A DNA stretch of 22,414 nucleotides from Reticulitermes lucifugus (lineage: Eukaryota; Arthropoda; Insecta; Blattodea; Rhinotermitidae): positions 26,822-49,235 of the forward strand of contig JAKCWW010003291.1 in NCBI GenBank assembly GCA_026260175.1, given 5' to 3'. How positions within the stretch are numbered: the first letter of the stretch is position 1; every line of letters begins with the position of its first letter. Made by a program: the position numbers and the translations under genes. Of this stretch, positions 20,404-22,414 are shown in pieces. The notes beneath the pieces are model-generated. The model was not told the origin of the DNA. It did not search any database and saw only the letters and a list, made by a program, of their open reading frames with translations.

Positions 20404-22030
20404 CCAACACTATTATGGCCTTTGTGTAGTTTCGCCCGATTTACACAACTTACGGAATTTGGTAATTTTATTACAAATTAAGGCTCAGTTCTAAACTTTG
20501 TTATTTCAGGTTATTCATGCTTAAAATGTGTACAGCAACAAATTATAAATATTGTGAGTTTTACTGGACGGCTTTTATATGATACTTTCTAGACTAATCG
20601 GCACCGAATAACTTCACTTCCGTTATCAGTTATGTTTATAACATCCTCGTTGAATCCAACGTTATTACCAATTACACCGTGAGAAAAATTCACAAATTGT
20701 AGTGTCAATGTACAAAACTCTCCAAATATATGGAGGACATGGTAACTTATGAAAGACATAACCTACATGCAATCAGAAACAATACATCTTAACACATTAT
20801 GTGCTACGCAGAAAATATCTCTGTTCACTGTATTAATTGATATATGGTGTTTAACAGAACCGTGTCCCGCCATCTCTCATCAGTTAAAACTGTTTGTAGC
20901 TTCTGTGTAAACTGTCCACTACCATGAAAGGTAAAAAAGGCCACGTCAAGTCAAATCAAACACGATAAGAGATAACAGGCATTTCCTTCTGCCTCACATT
21001 CGATACTATATTTAACATGTTTGTATTTACTTCCTCGTGGCATTACTCGTACAAATTTCAATAAATATACATGCTGCTGTTTATGGTGATTAAATAATAC
21101 AACAGAACTTTACTCATTCTTGGACATCTATTGCGCTGCGTATATTTCGCATGAGTATGATATGCAAGTAACAGCCGTTTATATAACTGATTTTGAAGGA
21201 AAAATTAATCTTAGCCTACTGATCATCGTACAGTTTGGTTCAATACATAGCCGATTAAACAATGCATTTGAATCTCCATTCAACAAAAGATTTAAAACCG
21301 ATCATGTCACAAAGTGATCACAGTCGTATTTTCGACTACAAATAATTATAGACATAGCAGCTAAAGACTACGAGTTAAGAACAGAGCAGAGGACGTTGAA
21401 TTTAGTGTGATGGTCACATTTTATTTCGCGGGGCTTTCTGTACTCATACCACAGCAAGGTAAAGGTAGAAACAGTTGTAACAAAATCTCATCAATCGCCG
21501 AAAAAAATACATATTTTTTTAATGGCTTCTTTATCGCCCCATTGAAGACGCATTTATTATGGTTAGTTATCAGTATAGTAAATTGTGATAATATTGCTAT
21601 GACTCAATTTTTACAGGCATTCCGGCCGCAAATTTTACCAAGCCTTGTTTCAGATGGCAAAACTGTAAGGATGTATTCAATTTTTAACTCAGATTACCAC
21701 TTTTTATATTATCTTCACCGTGAATCAGATTACCATTGTTCTATACACATGATTCATTCACAGATCCCGTATTCTTTAGTCTCGAAATCACTCTGTCGTT
21801 TTGAAGTAGACGCATTACGTTGAACGTAAATGTAAATAAAACCGCTGAACAAATCGCCGACATTCATGAAGCACTTTTTAGTATCCAGTTATGCATTAGG
21901 TTACCGCACAGTTACGGACCAATTATCGGTCTGGTAATGTGGTTTGTTTCCTATAGGTCCAGTGTTGAGATGCAAGATTCTTACAGCTGTGAATACTAAT
22001 AATGCGGTAGTCTGACACGTAACACCTTTT
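20404..22030. other. Putative intron 1 or intergenic sequence
   Basis: AT-rich, with no recognisable second exon. The longest open frame in the window lies here (21407-21823, 138 codons) but has no known motif and a composition like its surroundings. It contains a small internal repetition of TCAGATTACCA near 21692 and 21727. I do not call it a gene. Confidence 0.45.
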
Positions 22031-22039
22031 AACCTGTTA

Positions 22040-22115
22040 AACAAGTGGTTAAAGGCAGTATTTTCCTCCGAAATGTGGATACTTACCTAGCAGACTACAA
22101 GACGTCATTTTATAA
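22040..22115 (+). repeat. Possible dispersed retroelement-tail fragment
   Basis: The frame IFLRNVDTYLADYKTS resembles translated strings seen in arthropod interspersed repeats. At the DNA level it carries TTCCTCCGAAATGTGGATAC, a decayed form of the GAAAC-containing tail also seen at 9352-9412. Short and weak. Confidence 0.33.
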
Positions 22116-22320
22116 AAGCCCATACATGACCTTAGGTAGCCTACGTCATGCTTTATATTCGGCAATAATTCCTCGCTACAGCCTACGTCGTCGTTGTAAG
22201 ACACAGCAGGCTTCCGAAATCAACGTCTCACTTAATACTTATACAAAGTGATAGTTCAAACTAACACTAAAGAGTACTAATGTAATAAATTTTCTCAGTG
22301 GCATTTCGATTAATAAAATA

Positions 22321-22351
22321 TTTTGTACCGTAGATTTTGTACCGGTAGATT
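22321..22351. repeat. Short tandem duplication (two ~15-16-bp units)
   Basis: TTTTGTACCG-TAGA is followed by TTTTGTACCGGTAGA, differing by one inserted G. Confidence 0.75.
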
Positions 22352-22359
22352 GCATGATT

Positions 22360-22414
22360 AGTGGGTCCCTGTCACCACGGCATGGCGCGTCCTCGGGTTG
22401 CGGATGGAGGAACG
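22360..22414 (+). mobile_element. Start of a GC-rich non-LTR element-like repeat, cut by the window edge
   Basis: The sequence switches sharply from AT-rich DNA to GGGTCCCTGTCACCACGGC and GCGTCCTCGGGTTGCGGAT. It resembles 5' leader sequence of a non-LTR element from blattodean genomes as I remember it. Only 55 bases are visible, so the class is provisional. Confidence 0.4.

Noticed and set aside
21407..21823. The longest open frame, 138 codons
   Set aside because: It has no motif, no compositional difference from its AT-rich surroundings and no splice context. It lies in a region that would be intronic if the 20295 exon is real.

Overview
This window reads as non-coding DNA from a large, AT-rich animal genome, most likely an insect. 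A cockroach or termite (Blattodea) is my best guess. That guess rests on the kinds of repeats present, recalled from memory, not on a search. There are no dense ORFs, operons or bacterial signals. The longest open frame (138 codons, 21407-21823) resembles nothing I recognise, and most other open frames are chance or lie antisense to transposon relics.

Layout. 1-145 is the 3' part of a SINE cut by the window edge. It is followed at 278-321 by a compact fold that matches the hammerhead ribozyme core. About 425-7130 is almost featureless, apart from a possible SINE scrap near 5209. 7133-7385 is a dispersed-repeat fragment. 8800-9260 is a hAT-like DNA element with an 8-bp target duplication that still matches at 6 of 8 positions. 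9352-9412 is a short retroelement-tail relic. 9720-10470 is a plus-strand non-LTR reverse transcriptase pseudogene, and 10545-10775 is a minus-strand tRNA-derived SINE. The 11.8-13.9 kb block is a graveyard of minus-strand non-LTR reverse transcriptase C-terminal pieces, with a very clean 178-bp hAT MITE (12537-12714, perfect 8-bp target duplication) inserted between them. 16.9-17.5 kb holds degenerate CTAx/CCCA low-complexity DNA and a C11 tract. 17954-18168 is a large imperfect palindrome of about 95-nt arms. 18878-19120 is a second tRNA-derived SINE family. The right edge carries the start of another repeat.

The only host-gene candidate is at 20295-20397. It is a short open segment beginning with ATG inside a local GC- and CpG-rich peak. 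It encodes a signal-peptide-like sequence and ends at a consensus splice donor (GTAAGT). If real, it is the first coding exon of a secreted or membrane protein on the plus strand. The remaining 2 kb would then be the start of a long intron, and the rest of the gene lies beyond the window.

I found no multi-gene system that looks like an undescribed pathway. The best leads are the hammerhead-like motif and its degenerate relatives, the long palindrome built from two such relics, the duplicated reverse transcriptase segments that share a stop codon, and the candidate signal-peptide exon.
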